DNA of 64,000 nt from Streptomyces netropsis (GCF_014203545.1 NZ_JACHJG010000003.1:558001-622000); one strand, 5' to 3'; counted from the stretch's first letter, positions 44,002 to 53,356 are shown. Numbers and translations: made by a program. Notes: a model not told the origin generated them from the letters alone.

Positions 44002-44907
44002 CTACGGCTTGGGCAGCGTGCAGCCGGGCAGACCGAGGTCGATCTTGTTGCCGGTGCCGACGCACTTGGTTATCTGGTAGGTCTGCTGGGCGTAGTTGAT
44101 GCCCTTGCGGACCGTGACCTGACCCTTCTCGTCGACCTCGCACGGGTTGTTGACCGTGCAGCGCTCACCGCTCTCGTTGCCGGTGTTGTTGATGGCGACG
44201 ACCTTGCCGGAGTTGACGTCGATCACCGGCGAGCCCGACGTGCCACCTATGGTGTTGCAGGCCGAGGTGTAGCGCAGGGAGTCCTTCCAGGTCCACTCCC
44301 CCTCCTTGAGCCGGTACACGAACGCGTCGGAGTTGCAGGAGTAGATCCGCTTCCAGTAGCCGGAGACGACCTTGATCGCGGAGCCCGCGGTCGGGTGGTC
44401 GCCCGACAGGCTGAGCGCGTTGATGTTGTACCGCTGCTTGATCTGCGCGTACGTGGTGTTCAGCTCATAGAGCGTGACGTCGGTGTCCGTCATCGTGGCG
44501 TACGAGATCTTGGTGGCGCGCAGCGTCGCGACCTTGCCCGCGGTGGAGTTGAGCAGGCTGAAGGTGCGGCTGGAGGGCTTGTCGGTGACGACCTCGCCGG
44601 GACCCGGCATGCCGCTCTCCAGACAGTGACCGTTGGTCATGACGAGAGCGGGGTCGTTGTCGGCCGAGTTGGGCATGCGGATCAGCGAACCGGAGCAGTT
44701 GCTGAGCGCGATCGTGCCGGCGAAGTCGACGGCCTTGGGCTTGACCGCGGCCTGCGCGGCCGCGGCGTCGGCCGGGGCCGTGACGGCCACGGCCGCCTTG
44801 CTGTCCGCCTTCTCCTGCGAGGTCGCGAAGGCGGAGGTCGTGCCGACGCCGACGGTGGCTCCGGTGAGGAGGAGCGTCGCGAGCGCACCGACGAGAGGTC
44901 GTCTCAT
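44002..44907 (-). CDS. Secreted trypsin-like (S1) serine protease
   Basis: 301 residues. Signal peptide about 1-29 (LVGALATLLLTGATVGVGTTSAFA) and an Ala-rich pro-region follow. Catalytic residues: His in LVMTNGHCLE, Asp in TMTDTDVTLYEL and Ser in IGGTSGSPVID. Several cysteines (CSGSL, GHC, YSCNSD, TSACN, RCTVNNPC, KCVG...GC) suggest disulfides in the exported enzyme. It converges on the chitinase gene and diverges from the M14 carboxypeptidase gene; together they form a small degradative island. Confidence 0.92.
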   Translation of the reverse strand: MRRPLVGALATLLLTGATVGVGTTSAFATSQEKADSKAAVAVTAPADAAAAQAAVKPKAVDFAGTIALSNCSGSLIRMPNSADNDPALVMTNGHCLESGMPGPGEVVTDKPSSRTFSLLNSTAGKVATLRATKISYATMTDTDVTLYELNTTYAQIKQRYNINALSLSGDHPTAGSAIKVVSGYWKRIYSCNSDAFVYRLKEGEWTWKDSLRYTSACNTIGGTSGSPVIDVNSGKVVAINNTGNESGERCTVNNPCEVDEKGQVTVRKGINYAQQTYQITKCVGTGNKIDLGLPGCTLPKP

Positions 44908-45001
44908 GGGGGGTGGTCCTCTCTAGACCGACGTGCTTTTCGGTTTTGACGTGTTCATTGTTGGTACCGGTGGGACCGATGAGCAATCAACCGGACGTAA
45001 G

Positions 45002-45035
45002 TGCGAGTGAAGTTGGCTTGATTCCCCCACTCGCA
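45002..45035. promoter_or_regulatory. TGCGAGTG...CACTCGCA inverted repeat
   Basis: Perfect 8-bp arms separated by 18 bases, in the divergent region between the protease (95 bases away) and carboxypeptidase genes. A TTGAC...GTCAA inverted repeat follows at 45041-45058. Role unknown. Confidence 0.4.
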
Positions 45036-45123
45036 AGGCCTTGACCGTTGCATGTCAACGCTCGAACACTGGTGAGGCTCACACCCCCCACCCGTCGCAC
45101 TAACGGACCCTCCAGGAGACCGC

Positions 45124-46416
45124 ATGCGACTGCGTTCCCAGGGCAGATGGGCCACCGCCCTCGCCGCCCTGCTCACCCTGGCCCTCGCCGCGCCGGCGTC
45201 CCCCGCCGCCGAGGATCAGGCCCACGAGTACGAGGTCATCGGCGCCCGGACCGCCACCGAGCGCACGGCCCTCGCCGCCACCGGCGCCTCCGTGGACGCC
45301 GTCCGCGAGCAGTCCGTCGTCATCACGGCGGACGACGCACAGGCCGACGCCGTACGACGGCTCGGCTACCGGCTGAAGCGACTGGCCGGACCCCCGGAGC
45401 GGAGCGGCGGCGGCAAGCTCAAGCCGTACGACTTCCCGCCCGCCGACTCCGGCTATCACAACTACAACGAGGCCCTCACGGAGATCAACGCCGCGGTGGC
45501 CAAGTACCCCTCGATCATGGCCAAGAAGGTCATCGGCAAGTCCTACGAGGGCCGGGACATCGTCGCCATCAAGGTCAGTGACAACGTCGGTACGGACGAG
45601 GCCGAGCCGGAGGTGCTCTTCACCCACCACCAGCACGCGCGTGAGCACCTGACCGTGGAGATGGCGCTCTACCTGCTGAAGGAGTTCGGCGGCACGTACG
45701 GCAGCGACCCGCGCGTCACCAAGATGGTCGACAGCCGGGAGATCTGGATCGTGCCCGATGTCAACCCGGACGGCGGGGAATACGACATCGCGACCGGCGC
45801 GTACCGCAGCTGGCGCAAGAACCGTCAGCCCAACGCCGGCTCCTCCTCGCGCGGCACCGACCTCAACCGCAACTGGGACTACAAGTGGGGCTGCTGCGGC
45901 GGCTCCTCGGGCAGCGCGGGCTCCGAGACCTACCGCGGCACCGCCCCCGAGTCGGCGCCCGAGGTGAAGGTCGTGGCCGACTTCACCCGCAGCCGGGTCG
46001 TCGGCGGAAAGCAACAGATCAAGGCCGCGATCGACTTCCACACCTACAGCGAGCTGGTGCTCTGGCCGTTCGGCTGGACGTACGACGACACCACCACCGG
46101 CATGACCAAGGACGACCGCGACGCCTTCGCGGCCATCGGCAAGTCCATGGCCGCCTCCAACCGCTACACGCCCGAACAGTCCAGCGACCTCTACATCACC
46201 GACGGTTCGATCGACGACTGGCTGTGGGGCAACCAGAAGATCTTCGCCTACACCTTCGAGATGTATCCGGGCCCGTACGGCTCCGGCGGCTTCTACCCGC
46301 CCGACGAGGTGATCGGCCGGGAGACCGCCCGCAACCGCGACGCGGTGCTCCAACTGCTGGAGAACGCGGACTGCATGTACCGGGCCATCGGCAAGGAAGG
46401 GCAGTACTGCGCCTAG
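45124..46416 (+). CDS. Secreted M14 zinc carboxypeptidase
   Basis: 430 residues; AGGAGA precedes the ATG. Signal peptide about 1-29, a pro-region to about 110, then the carboxypeptidase domain. Zinc ligands are in [15 protein letters not shown] (HxxE-type) and [18 protein letters not shown] in [17 protein letters not shown] and ETYRG form substrate pockets. The catalytic Glu is in [12 protein letters not shown]. It trims C-terminal residues from extracellular peptides, a natural partner of the divergent endoprotease. Confidence 0.94.
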   Translation: MRLRSQGRWATALAALLTLALAAPASPAAEDQAHEYEVIGARTATERTALAATGASVDAVREQSVVITADDAQADAVRRLGYRLKRLAGPPERSGGGKLKPYDFPPADSGYHNYNEALTEINAAVAKYPSIMAKKVIGKSYEGRDIVAIKVSDNVGTDEAEPEVLFTHHQHAREHLTVEMALYLLKEFGGTYGSDPRVTKMVDSREIWIVPDVNPDGGEYDIATGAYRSWRKNRQPNAGSSSRGTDLNRNWDYKWGCCGGSSGSAGSETYRGTAPESAPEVKVVADFTRSRVVGGKQQIKAAIDFHTYSELVLWPFGWTYDDTTTGMTKDDRDAFAAIGKSMAASNRYTPEQSSDLYITDGSIDDWLWGNQKIFAYTFEMYPGPYGSGGFYPPDEVIGRETARNRDAVLQLLENADCMYRAIGKEGQYCA

Positions 46417-46458
46417 GGAACGCGCACAGGACCACGCGCGGAACGACCGACAAGCACC

Positions 46459-46492
46459 CCGCCCCGCCGGATCGACGGATCCGGCGGGGCGG
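46459..46492. terminator. Bidirectional terminator after the M14 gene
   Basis: 15-bp perfect stem CCGCCCCGCCGGATC/GATCCGGCGGGGCGG around GACG, between converging genes. Confidence 0.85.
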
Positions 46493-46521
46493 TTCGGCGC
46501 CGGGTCCCGCTACGGCCGCAC

Positions 46522-46926
46522 TCAGCCGAGGACGGCCAGGGCGTCGATCTCGATGAGCAGCCCCTCGGGCAGGCCGACGTACACGGTCGTACGGGCCGCC
46601 GGGGCCTCCTTGAGGTCGGCGAAGTAGTCGTTGTAGAGCGCGTTCATCTCGGCGAAGTGCGCGGTGTCGGTGAGATAGACGCGCAGCATCATCACGTCCT
46701 CCCACGTCGCGCCGCCCGCTTCGAGGACCGAGCGCACATTGGCGAGCGTCTGCAGGGTCTGCTCACGCAGGGTGGGACCGGCCACGGTGGGGGGCTGCCC
46801 CGGGACGGCGGGCAGGAAGCCGACCTGGCCGGCGACCTGGAGGATGTTGCCCTTCCGCACCCCGTGGGAGAACTTGGCGGGCGGGGTCGTGTGGGTGGCC
46901 GGGGTGATGGCGGTCTTCGCGGTCAT
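46522..46926 (-). CDS. RidA-family enamine/imine deaminase
   Basis: 134 residues from ATG 46926, which overlaps the IclR stop in an ATGA. RidA proteins hydrolyse reactive enamines released by PLP enzymes. The family arginine lies in ARTTVYVGLPEG and the Glu in LLIEIDALAVLG. The N-terminal region HGVRKGNILQVAGQVGFLP matches the trimer fold. Its neighbours include a PLP-dependent amino acid deaminase, so it probably detoxifies that enzyme's intermediate; this is inference from context. Confidence 0.9.
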   Translation of the reverse strand: MTAKTAITPATHTTPPAKFSHGVRKGNILQVAGQVGFLPAVPGQPPTVAGPTLREQTLQTLANVRSVLEAGGATWEDVMMLRVYLTDTAHFAEMNALYNDYFADLKEAPAARTTVYVGLPEGLLIEIDALAVLG

Positions 46927-47696
46927 GACAGTGCCTTCGCAGGGTTCACGGGTGGGGTGCTTCCGGAGTACTCGGCGCTGATGGCGTCGGCGGTGCGGCG
47001 CAGCAGCGGGAGCAGTGCGAGGAGTTCCTCGGCGGTGACGACGACGTTCGGCGCGGAGATCGAGCAGGCGGCGACGGTGCGCCCGTCGGTGCCGCGGATC
47101 GGGGCGCCGACGCAGTTGATGGACTCCTCGTGGCCGCCGAGGTCGGTGGCCCAGCCCTGGTCCCGTACGGCGGCCAGTTCCTTCAGGAACGCGGCGGCGT
47201 TCGGTGTCGAACGGGAGGTGTAGGCGGGGTAGTCGAGCCGCTCGGCGACGATCCGCCGCTCGGGTTCGGGAAGGTCGGCGAGGAGCAGTTTGGCGACGGC
47301 GGCGACGGTGATCGCGACGGGCTTGCCGATGCGGGAGTACATGCGCACCGGATAGCGGCTCTCGACCTTGTCGATGTAGAGGACCTCGTTCTCCTCGTAC
47401 ACGGCCAGGTGGACGGTGTGCCCGCACTGTTCGTTGAGGGCGGCGAGATGGGGGTGGGCGATCTCCCGTACGTCGAGGTTCTCGACGGCCTCCTGAGCGA
47501 GGGCGAACAACCGGGCCCCGAGGCGGTAGCGCTGGTCCTGCTGGCGGTAGACCATGCCGTGCTCGTGCAGCGTGCGCAGCAGGCGCAGCGCGGTCGACTT
47601 GTGGACCCCGAGCCGGCCCGCCACCTTCTCCAGGTTGGCGGGCCCCTCGGCGAGCAGCGGCAGGATGCGCAGGGCGCGGTCGACGGTCTGGCTCAT
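46923..47696 (-). CDS. IclR-family transcriptional regulator
   Basis: 257 residues from ATG 47696 with GGAGG ten bases upstream; the ORF is open to 47807. The winged helix is NLEKVAGRLGVHKSTALRLLRTLHEHGMV, and the IclR effector domain follows (HTVHLAVYEENEVLYIDKVES, GGHEESINCVGAPIRGTDGRTVAACSISAP). It is in an operon with the kinase (upstream, 4-base overlap) and ridA (downstream, 4-base overlap). The divergent deaminase gene has a palindrome in its leader that this protein may bind. Confidence 0.93.
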   Translation of the reverse strand: MSQTVDRALRILPLLAEGPANLEKVAGRLGVHKSTALRLLRTLHEHGMVYRQQDQRYRLGARLFALAQEAVENLDVREIAHPHLAALNEQCGHTVHLAVYEENEVLYIDKVESRYPVRMYSRIGKPVAITVAAVAKLLLADLPEPERRIVAERLDYPAYTSRSTPNAAAFLKELAAVRDQGWATDLGGHEESINCVGAPIRGTDGRTVAACSISAPNVVVTAEELLALLPLLRRTADAISAEYSGSTPPVNPAKALS

Positions 47697-48844
47697 GCGG
47701 TGTGGTCCTCCACCCTTGCGGACCGGTCCTCGGCCTCGGCGGGACACCCGGTCCAGCCGGGGCCGAGTCGCAGTCTCTCCCAGCCGTCGGCATCGAGGGC
47801 TGCCCATCGGTCGGCGTGTGCCCGGCGGGGCGGCTCGCCGAGATCACCGGGCGCGGTGAGGGCGGCGGCGGCCATGAGGTGGCCGTGGCGCAGCCGCTCG
47901 TGGAGCGTCAGCCCCCGCAGCGTCCCGGACAGGAATCCCGCGGCGAAGGCGTCGCCGGCCCCGACGGGGGCGACGACGTCGACGCGGAGCGCCGGCGCCG
48001 AGACGACGGCGTCGGCGGGGCGCGGGGTCGAGGTCTCCAGGGCCCCGTCCCCGGCTTCCCGCCGCGCGTACACCGTGGCGCCCGCCGCGCCCCGTTTGAC
48101 GACCAGCACCTCGGGCTCCGGGAGGGCGGCCCGGACGGCGGCGGCGTCGCGCAGCCCCCAGGCCGCGGCCGCCTCGTCCTCGCCGACGAAGACGAGGTCG
48201 CACCCCCGGGCGAGTTCGGCCAGGACGTCCGGGCCGTTCGTGGTGCCCTGCCACAGGCCCACCCGGTAGTTGACGTCGAAGGAGACCAGGGGGCGCCCGG
48301 GGTGCCGGGTCGTCAGTTCACGCATCAGGGCGAGGCAGCCGGCGGAGAGCGCCGCGGTGATGCCGGTCAGGTGCAGAATCCGCCCGGACCGTGCGGCGGC
48401 GCGGACGGCCTTCCCGGGTGCCATGGCCGATGCCGCGGAGCCGGAGCGGTAATAGAGGACTTCGGCGAGGTGCCCGTCCGTCCCGCGCCGCGGTGACACG
48501 TCGATCGCCCGTTCACCCGGCGTACGGAAATAAACGCCGGTCGGCCGGTCGGGGTCGCGCCGGACGGCGGAGGTGTCCACGCCGTACGAGGAGATCGCAT
48601 CCACGAGGTGGTCGCCGAAGCCGTCGGCTCCGACCCGGCTGACCCAGCGGGTGCGGTGCCCCGCACGGGCGAGCGCACAGGCGACGTTCGATTCGGCGCC
48701 GCCGATGCCCCGGTCGAAGGACGGCACGTCGGCGAGGCGCCCCGGACCCGACGGGCGGAAGGTGACCATGGACTCGCCCAGGCACACGACGTCGACGTCC
48801 CGGGACCGGCTGTCCGGGGGCGGCGCCGGGGCGACTGCGGTCAC
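47693..48844 (-). CDS. PfkB-family sugar kinase (KDG kinase-like)
   Basis: 383 residues from GTG. Sugar-binding N-terminal signature VVCLGESMVTFRP, then GGAESNVACALARAGHRTRWVSRVGADGFGD; the catalytic DAF block is VVAPVGAGDAFAAGFLSGTL. It most resembles 2-keto-3-deoxygluconate kinases; fructokinase is possible. Why a sugar kinase shares an operon with IclR and RidA genes is not evident from sequence, unless the cluster also handles amino-sugar acids. Its GTG lies 161 bases from the deaminase TTG. Confidence 0.9.
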   Translation of the reverse strand: MTAVAPAPPPDSRSRDVDVVCLGESMVTFRPSGPGRLADVPSFDRGIGGAESNVACALARAGHRTRWVSRVGADGFGDHLVDAISSYGVDTSAVRRDPDRPTGVYFRTPGERAIDVSPRRGTDGHLAEVLYYRSGSAASAMAPGKAVRAAARSGRILHLTGITAALSAGCLALMRELTTRHPGRPLVSFDVNYRVGLWQGTTNGPDVLAELARGCDLVFVGEDEAAAAWGLRDAAAVRAALPEPEVLVVKRGAAGATVYARREAGDGALETSTPRPADAVVSAPALRVDVVAPVGAGDAFAAGFLSGTLRGLTLHERLRHGHLMAAAALTAPGDLGEPPRRAHADRWAALDADGWERLRLGPGWTGCPAEAEDRSARVEDHTA

Positions 48845-48913
48845 GACCCTTCGCTCCTTGATCCGCGCTTTACACGCATTCTGTGACGGTCTCCCAAGGA
48901 GTCCCGGACACCG

Positions 48914-48942
48914 TTGACCGGGCGCTTGCCCGGATGTTAGAC
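48914..48942 (+). promoter_or_regulatory. Promoter of the deaminase gene
   Basis: TTGACC (48914-48919), 17 bases, then TTAGAC (48937-48942): a good match to the Streptomyces vegetative promoter. Initiation near 48949 would give a leader of about 57 bases to the TTG start at 49006. Confidence 0.55.
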
Positions 48943-48968
48943 AGCACCGAGCGCTACACGCAATGGGT

Positions 48969-48985
48969 GTTGCACATGATGCAAC
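48969..48985. promoter_or_regulatory. GTTGCA-N5-TGCAAC operator candidate
   Basis: Perfect 6-bp arms; a further GCAA half-site at 48960-48963 pairs with TTGC at 48970-48973. It lies about 20-36 bases after the proposed transcription start, so a bound repressor would block elongation. The neighbouring IclR protein is the obvious candidate. Confidence 0.55.
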
Positions 48986-49005
48986 CTACTTCTCTGGAGG
49001 CTCTC

Positions 49006-50283
49006 TTGGCCGCCCACGACGCCGTCACCCGTCTCGCCCAGGACCGGGTGGACCACCGCTTCAAGGGGCTGCCCCCGGACGCGGAAGGGCTGACCGTCGG
49101 CGAGCTGGCCGCCGAGCGCCGCTCGCTGTTCACCGGCGGTTTCACCACGCCCGTGCTCGCCCTGTCCGCCGAGGCGCTCGCGCACAACCTCGCCCTCATG
49201 GAGCGCTACTCCACCGAGCACGGCCTCGCCTTCGCCCCGCACGGCAAGACCACGCTCGCCCCGCAGCTCTTCGAGCGGCAGCTCGACCACGGCGCCTGGG
49301 GCATCACCGCCGCCGTCCCCACCCAGGTCCGCGTCTACCGCGCCTTCGGCGTGCGGCGGATCTTCCTCGCCAACGAGGTGGTCGACGCGGCCGCGCTGCG
49401 CTGGATCGCCGGCGAGCTGGCCGCCGACCCCGACTTCCAGCTGATCACCTACGTCGACTCCGTGCGCGGCGTCGAGCTGATGGACGCCGCCCTGCGCGGC
49501 GCCGGGGCCGGACGCCCCCTCGACGTCGTCATCGAGCTGGGCGTCGCGGGCGGCCGCACGGGCGTACGGACCGAGGCCGAGAGCCTGGCGCTCGCCGAAG
49601 CGGTGGCGGCCACGGGCACCCTGCGCCTGGTCGGCGTCGCCTGCTACGAGGCGGAGGTTCCGCAGGCCGACGGCGAGAAGGTGCGCGCCTGGCTGCGCCG
49701 GCTCACCGCGCTCGCCGCCGAACTCGACAAGGCGGGCCACTTCGCGGGCGTGGCGGAGATCGTCGTCAGCGCGGGCGGCAGCGCCTGGTTCGACGCCGTC
49801 GCCGAGGTCTTCGCGGAGCTCCCGCCACTGTCCGCGCCGGTGCTCAAGCTGCTGCGCTCCGGCGCGTACGTCACCCACGACGACGGGCAGTACCGGCGCA
49901 AGACCCCCTTCAACCGCCACCCCGAGGAGGGCGCCCTCCAGCCCGCCTTCCGGCTGTGGGCGCAGGTCGTCTCGCAGCCCGAGCCCGGCCGGGCCTACCT
50001 CAACGCGGGCAAGCGCGACGCCGCGTACGACCTCGACCTGCCGGAGGCCCAGGTCGTACGGTCCGGCCGGGACGGCTCACTGCGGCCCGCCGAGGGGCTG
50101 AAGATCACCGCGCTCGCCGACCAGCACGCCTTCGTCGAGATGGCGGAGGGCGCGGAGCTGGAGGTCGGCGACTGGGTGGGGCTGGGGCTGTCGCACCCCT
50201 GCACGGTCTTCGACAAGTGGCAGCTGATCCCGCTGGCCGAGGCGGACGGAACGGTCACGGACTACATCCGCACGTTCTTCTAG
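49006..50283 (+). CDS. DSD1-type PLP amino acid deaminase / D-threonine aldolase-like enzyme
   Basis: 425 residues from TTG 49006, chosen because GGAGG ends five bases before it; the ORF is open from 48883, but that part holds the promoter and operator. Alanine-racemase-like N-terminal barrel with the PLP lysine in FAPHGKTTLAPQLF. The C-terminal beta domain has the His and Cys zinc ligands in LSHPCTVFDKW, as in eukaryotic-type D-serine dehydratase and D-threonine aldolase. It probably deaminates or cleaves a D-hydroxy amino acid. The deacylase gene follows after 105 bases. Confidence 0.9.
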   Translation: MAAHDAVTRLAQDRVDHRFKGLPPDAEGLTVGELAAERRSLFTGGFTTPVLALSAEALAHNLALMERYSTEHGLAFAPHGKTTLAPQLFERQLDHGAWGITAAVPTQVRVYRAFGVRRIFLANEVVDAAALRWIAGELAADPDFQLITYVDSVRGVELMDAALRGAGAGRPLDVVIELGVAGGRTGVRTEAESLALAEAVAATGTLRLVGVACYEAEVPQADGEKVRAWLRRLTALAAELDKAGHFAGVAEIVVSAGGSAWFDAVAEVFAELPPLSAPVLKLLRSGAYVTHDDGQYRRKTPFNRHPEEGALQPAFRLWAQVVSQPEPGRAYLNAGKRDAAYDLDLPEAQVVRSGRDGSLRPAEGLKITALADQHAFVEMAEGAELEVGDWVGLGLSHPCTVFDKWQLIPLAEADGTVTDYIRTFF

Positions 50284-50298
50284 CCCTCGGTGCCCCGT

Positions 50299-50374
50299 CG
50301 CCGGACGGGCCCGCCGTTTCCACGGCCCGTCCGGCGACCGGGGCACGGGAACAGCAAGCCCGTCCGGCGATGAG
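50299..50374. repeat. GCCGGACGGGC-type palindrome plus direct copy
   Basis: Stem 50299-50311 with 50324-50336 (13 bp), then AGCCCGTCCGGCGATGAG at 50357-50374. Members of the family at 5.2, 17.9 and 43.9 kb. It lies between two co-directional genes and could weaken read-through. Confidence 0.75.
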
Positions 50375-50388
50375 AAGGGCACGCACCC

Positions 50389-52005
50389 ATGGACCTCGTC
50401 ATCCGTGACACACGCGTCGTCGACGGCACCGGCGGCGCCTCCTACCGGGCGGACGTGGCCGTCGCGGGCGGCCGGATCGCCGCGATCCATCGGGAGGGCG
50501 ACGGCCGCCGTCCTGGCGGCAGCCGTGTCCTGAACGCCCACGGGCTGGCGCTCGCGCCCGGCTTCATCGACATGCACGCCCACAGCGACCTCGCCCTGCT
50601 GCGCGACCCGGGCCACGAGGCGAAGGCCGCGCAGGGCGTGACGCTGGAGGTCGTCGGCCAGGACGGCCTGTCGTACGCGCCGGTCGACGACCGCACCCTC
50701 GCCGAGGTCCGTACGCAGATCACCGGCTGGAACGGCGACGGCCACGACATCGACTTCACCTGGCGGAGCGTCGGGGAGTACCTCGACCGTCTCGACCACG
50801 GTTTCGGCGGCAAGGGCATCGCGGTCAACGCCGCCTACCTCGTGCCGCAGGGGAGCGTCCGGATGCTCGCCGTGGGCTGGGAGCGCCGCGCCGCCACGGC
50901 CGAGGAGACCGGGCGGATGAAGCGCCTGGTCGCCGAGGGCCTGGAGCAGGGCGCGGTGGGGCTCTCCTCGGGGCTCACCTATACGCCCGGCATGTACGCC
51001 ACCGACGCCGAGCTGACCGAGCTGTGCCGGGTGGTGGCACGTTACGGCGGCTACTACTGCCCGCACCACCGCTCCTACGGGGCCGACGCGCTGCGGGCGT
51101 ACGAGGAGATGGTCACCCTCACCCGCGAGGCGGGCTGCGCCCTGCACCTGGCCCACGCCGTCATGAACTTCGACGTGAACAAGGGCCGCGCCCCCGAGCT
51201 GCTGGGTCTTCTCGACACCGCGCTCGCGGCGGGCGCCGACATCTCCCTGGACACCTACCCGTACACCCCGGGCTGCACCACGCTCGTCGCGATGCTGCCG
51301 AGCTGGGCGGGCGAGGGCGGGCCGGAGGCGGTGCTCGCGCGGCTGCGCGACGACGCGACGGCCGAGCGGATCCGGCGGGCCGTGGAGGTCGAGGGCGCGG
51401 ACGGCTGCCACGGAGTGCCGATCGACTGGGACACCGTCGAGATCTCCGGTGTCGCGGACCCGGGGCTGGCGGACCACGTCGGCCGGTCCGTCGCCCGCTG
51501 TGCCCGCGAGCGCGGCGAGGAGCCGTGGCGCACGGCCCGACGGCTGCTGATCGAGGACCGGCTGGGGTCCACGATCCTCCAGCACGTCGGGCACGAGGAG
51601 AACGTCCGGACGATCATGCGGCACCCCGTGCACACCGGTGGCAGTGACGGCATCCTGCACGGCGAGAAGCCGCACCCGCGCGCGTACGGCACCTTCCCGC
51701 AGTACCTGGGCCGGTACGCGCGTGAGCTGGGCGTACTGCCGCTGGAGGAGTGCGTGGCGCATCTCACGTCCCGTCCCGCCGCCCGGCTGCGGCTGCCGGA
51801 TCGAGGTGTCATCCGCCCGGGATTCCGTGCGGACCTCGTTCTCTTCGACCCCGAGACCGTGGCCGCCGGTGCCACTTTCGAAGCCCCCCGGACGCTTCCG
51901 ACCGGCATTCCGTACGTCCTGATCGACGGTCGCTTTGTGATGGAAGACGGGCGGCGTACGGACGTCCTGGCAGGGCGCGCGGTGCGGCGCACGCCGGTCG
52001 GCTGA
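50389..52005 (+). CDS. N-acyl-D-amino-acid deacylase
   Basis: 538 residues. Amidohydrolase fold: an N-terminal small beta domain (MDLVIRDTRVVDGTGGASYRADV), metal-binding HAH at 63-65 in APGFIDMHAHSDLALL, further motifs GLSSGLTYTPGMYATDAEL, YYCPHHRSYG and HTGGSDGILHGEKPHPRAYGTFP (Asp ligand), and a C-terminal RADLVLFDPETV beta segment. It removes acyl groups from N-acyl-D-amino acids, giving the free D-amino acids that the adjacent PLP enzyme could degrade. Confidence 0.92.
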   Translation: MDLVIRDTRVVDGTGGASYRADVAVAGGRIAAIHREGDGRRPGGSRVLNAHGLALAPGFIDMHAHSDLALLRDPGHEAKAAQGVTLEVVGQDGLSYAPVDDRTLAEVRTQITGWNGDGHDIDFTWRSVGEYLDRLDHGFGGKGIAVNAAYLVPQGSVRMLAVGWERRAATAEETGRMKRLVAEGLEQGAVGLSSGLTYTPGMYATDAELTELCRVVARYGGYYCPHHRSYGADALRAYEEMVTLTREAGCALHLAHAVMNFDVNKGRAPELLGLLDTALAAGADISLDTYPYTPGCTTLVAMLPSWAGEGGPEAVLARLRDDATAERIRRAVEVEGADGCHGVPIDWDTVEISGVADPGLADHVGRSVARCARERGEEPWRTARRLLIEDRLGSTILQHVGHEENVRTIMRHPVHTGGSDGILHGEKPHPRAYGTFPQYLGRYARELGVLPLEECVAHLTSRPAARLRLPDRGVIRPGFRADLVLFDPETVAAGATFEAPRTLPTGIPYVLIDGRFVMEDGRRTDVLAGRAVRRTPVG

Positions 52006-52092
52006 TCCGGTGCGCGCGGGCCCCGCCGGTGTGAGGCACGCCCGGCACTAAACAGTGCGCGCCTCTTTTCGTGCCCCCGTATGGTGGCCGTC

Positions 52093-53304
52093 ATGCAGGT
52101 GATCCAGTCAACGAAGCTCGCAAACGTCTGCTACGAAATCCGTGGCCCGGTGCTCGAGGAGGCCATGCGGCTGGAGGCGGCAGGTCACCGCATCCTCAAG
52201 CTCAACACCGGCAACCCCGCGATCTTCGGGTTCGAGTGCCCGCCGGAGATCCTCGAGGACATGCTGCGCAACGTGGGCGACGCGCACGGCTACGGCGACG
52301 CCAAGGGGCTGCTCGCGGCCCGGCGCGCGGTGGTGCAGCACTACGAGACCAAGGGCATCGAGCTGTCCGTCGAGGACGTCTACCTCGGCAACGGCGTCTC
52401 CGAGCTGATCCAGATGTCGATGCAGGCGCTGCTCGACGACGGCGACGAGGTGCTCGTCCCCGCCCCGGACTATCCGCTGTGGACCGCCTCGGTGTCCCTG
52501 GCGGGCGGCACGGCCGTGCACTACCGCTGCGACGAGCAGTCGGACTGGATGCCGGACCTCGCCGACATCGAGCGCAAGGTCACCGACCGCACCAAGGCCA
52601 TCGTCATCATCAACCCGAACAACCCCACGGGTGCCGTCTACGACGACGAGATGCTGCGCGGCCTCACCGAGATCGCCCGGCGCCACAATCTGATCGTCTG
52701 CTCCGACGAGATCTACGACAAGATCCTCTACGACGGCGTGACCCACACCCCGACCGCCGCGATCGCCCCCGACCTGCTGACGCTGACCTTCAACGGCCTG
52801 TCCAAGTCCTACCGGGTGGCGGGCTACCGCAGCGGCTGGATGGCGGTCTGCGGCCCGAAGGCACACGCCGACAGCTACATCGAGGGTCTGACGATCCTGG
52901 CGAACATGCGCCTGTGCGCGAACATGCCCGCGCAGTACGCGGTGGCCACGGCCCTCGGCGGCCGGCAGACGATCAACGACCTGGTGCTGCCGGGCGGTCG
53001 GCTGCTGGAGCAGCGCGACGTGGCGTACGAGCTGCTGAGCCAGATCCCGGGCGTCAGCTGCGTCAAGCCCAAGGGCGCGCTGTACGCCTTCCCGAGGCTC
53101 GATCCGAAGGTCTACAAGATCAAGGACGACCGGCAGATGGTGCTGGACCTGCTCCGGGCCGAAAAGATCATGGTCGTGCACGGTACGGGCTTCAACTGGC
53201 CGGAGCCCGACCACTTCCGCCTGGTCACCCTGCCGAACGCGAAGGACCTGGCGGAAGCGGTGACACGGATCGGCACCTTCCTGGACGGGTACAGCCAGAC
53301 GTGA
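52093..53304 (+). CDS. Class I PLP aminotransferase (AlaA-like)
   Basis: 403 residues from ATG 52093, with GGTGG upstream; an ATG four codons earlier is also possible. Fold-type I: LKLNTGNPAIFGFECP, ...VYLGNGVSELIQMSMQALLDDGDEVLVPAPDYPLWT, NPNNPTGAVYDDE (Asn and Asp contacts), and the PLP lysine in FNGLSKSYRVAGYRSGWM. It resembles alanine aminotransferase AlaA, which links alanine with pyruvate and glutamate. The next gene starts about 105 bases downstream and has its own operator. Confidence 0.93.
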   Translation: MQVIQSTKLANVCYEIRGPVLEEAMRLEAAGHRILKLNTGNPAIFGFECPPEILEDMLRNVGDAHGYGDAKGLLAARRAVVQHYETKGIELSVEDVYLGNGVSELIQMSMQALLDDGDEVLVPAPDYPLWTASVSLAGGTAVHYRCDEQSDWMPDLADIERKVTDRTKAIVIINPNNPTGAVYDDEMLRGLTEIARRHNLIVCSDEIYDKILYDGVTHTPTAAIAPDLLTLTFNGLSKSYRVAGYRSGWMAVCGPKAHADSYIEGLTILANMRLCANMPAQYAVATALGGRQTINDLVLPGGRLLEQRDVAYELLSQIPGVSCVKPKGALYAFPRLDPKVYKIKDDRQMVLDLLRAEKIMVVHGTGFNWPEPDHFRLVTLPNAKDLAEAVTRIGTFLDGYSQT

Positions 53305-53356
53305 GCGGCGGTTACAGCCCGCCGCACCCCGAATCCGATCTGTAAGCAAAACAACT

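Noticed and set aside
48883..49005. N-terminal extension of the deaminase from 48883
   Set aside because: It would place promoter and operator inside coding sequence, while GGAGG precedes the TTG at 49006.
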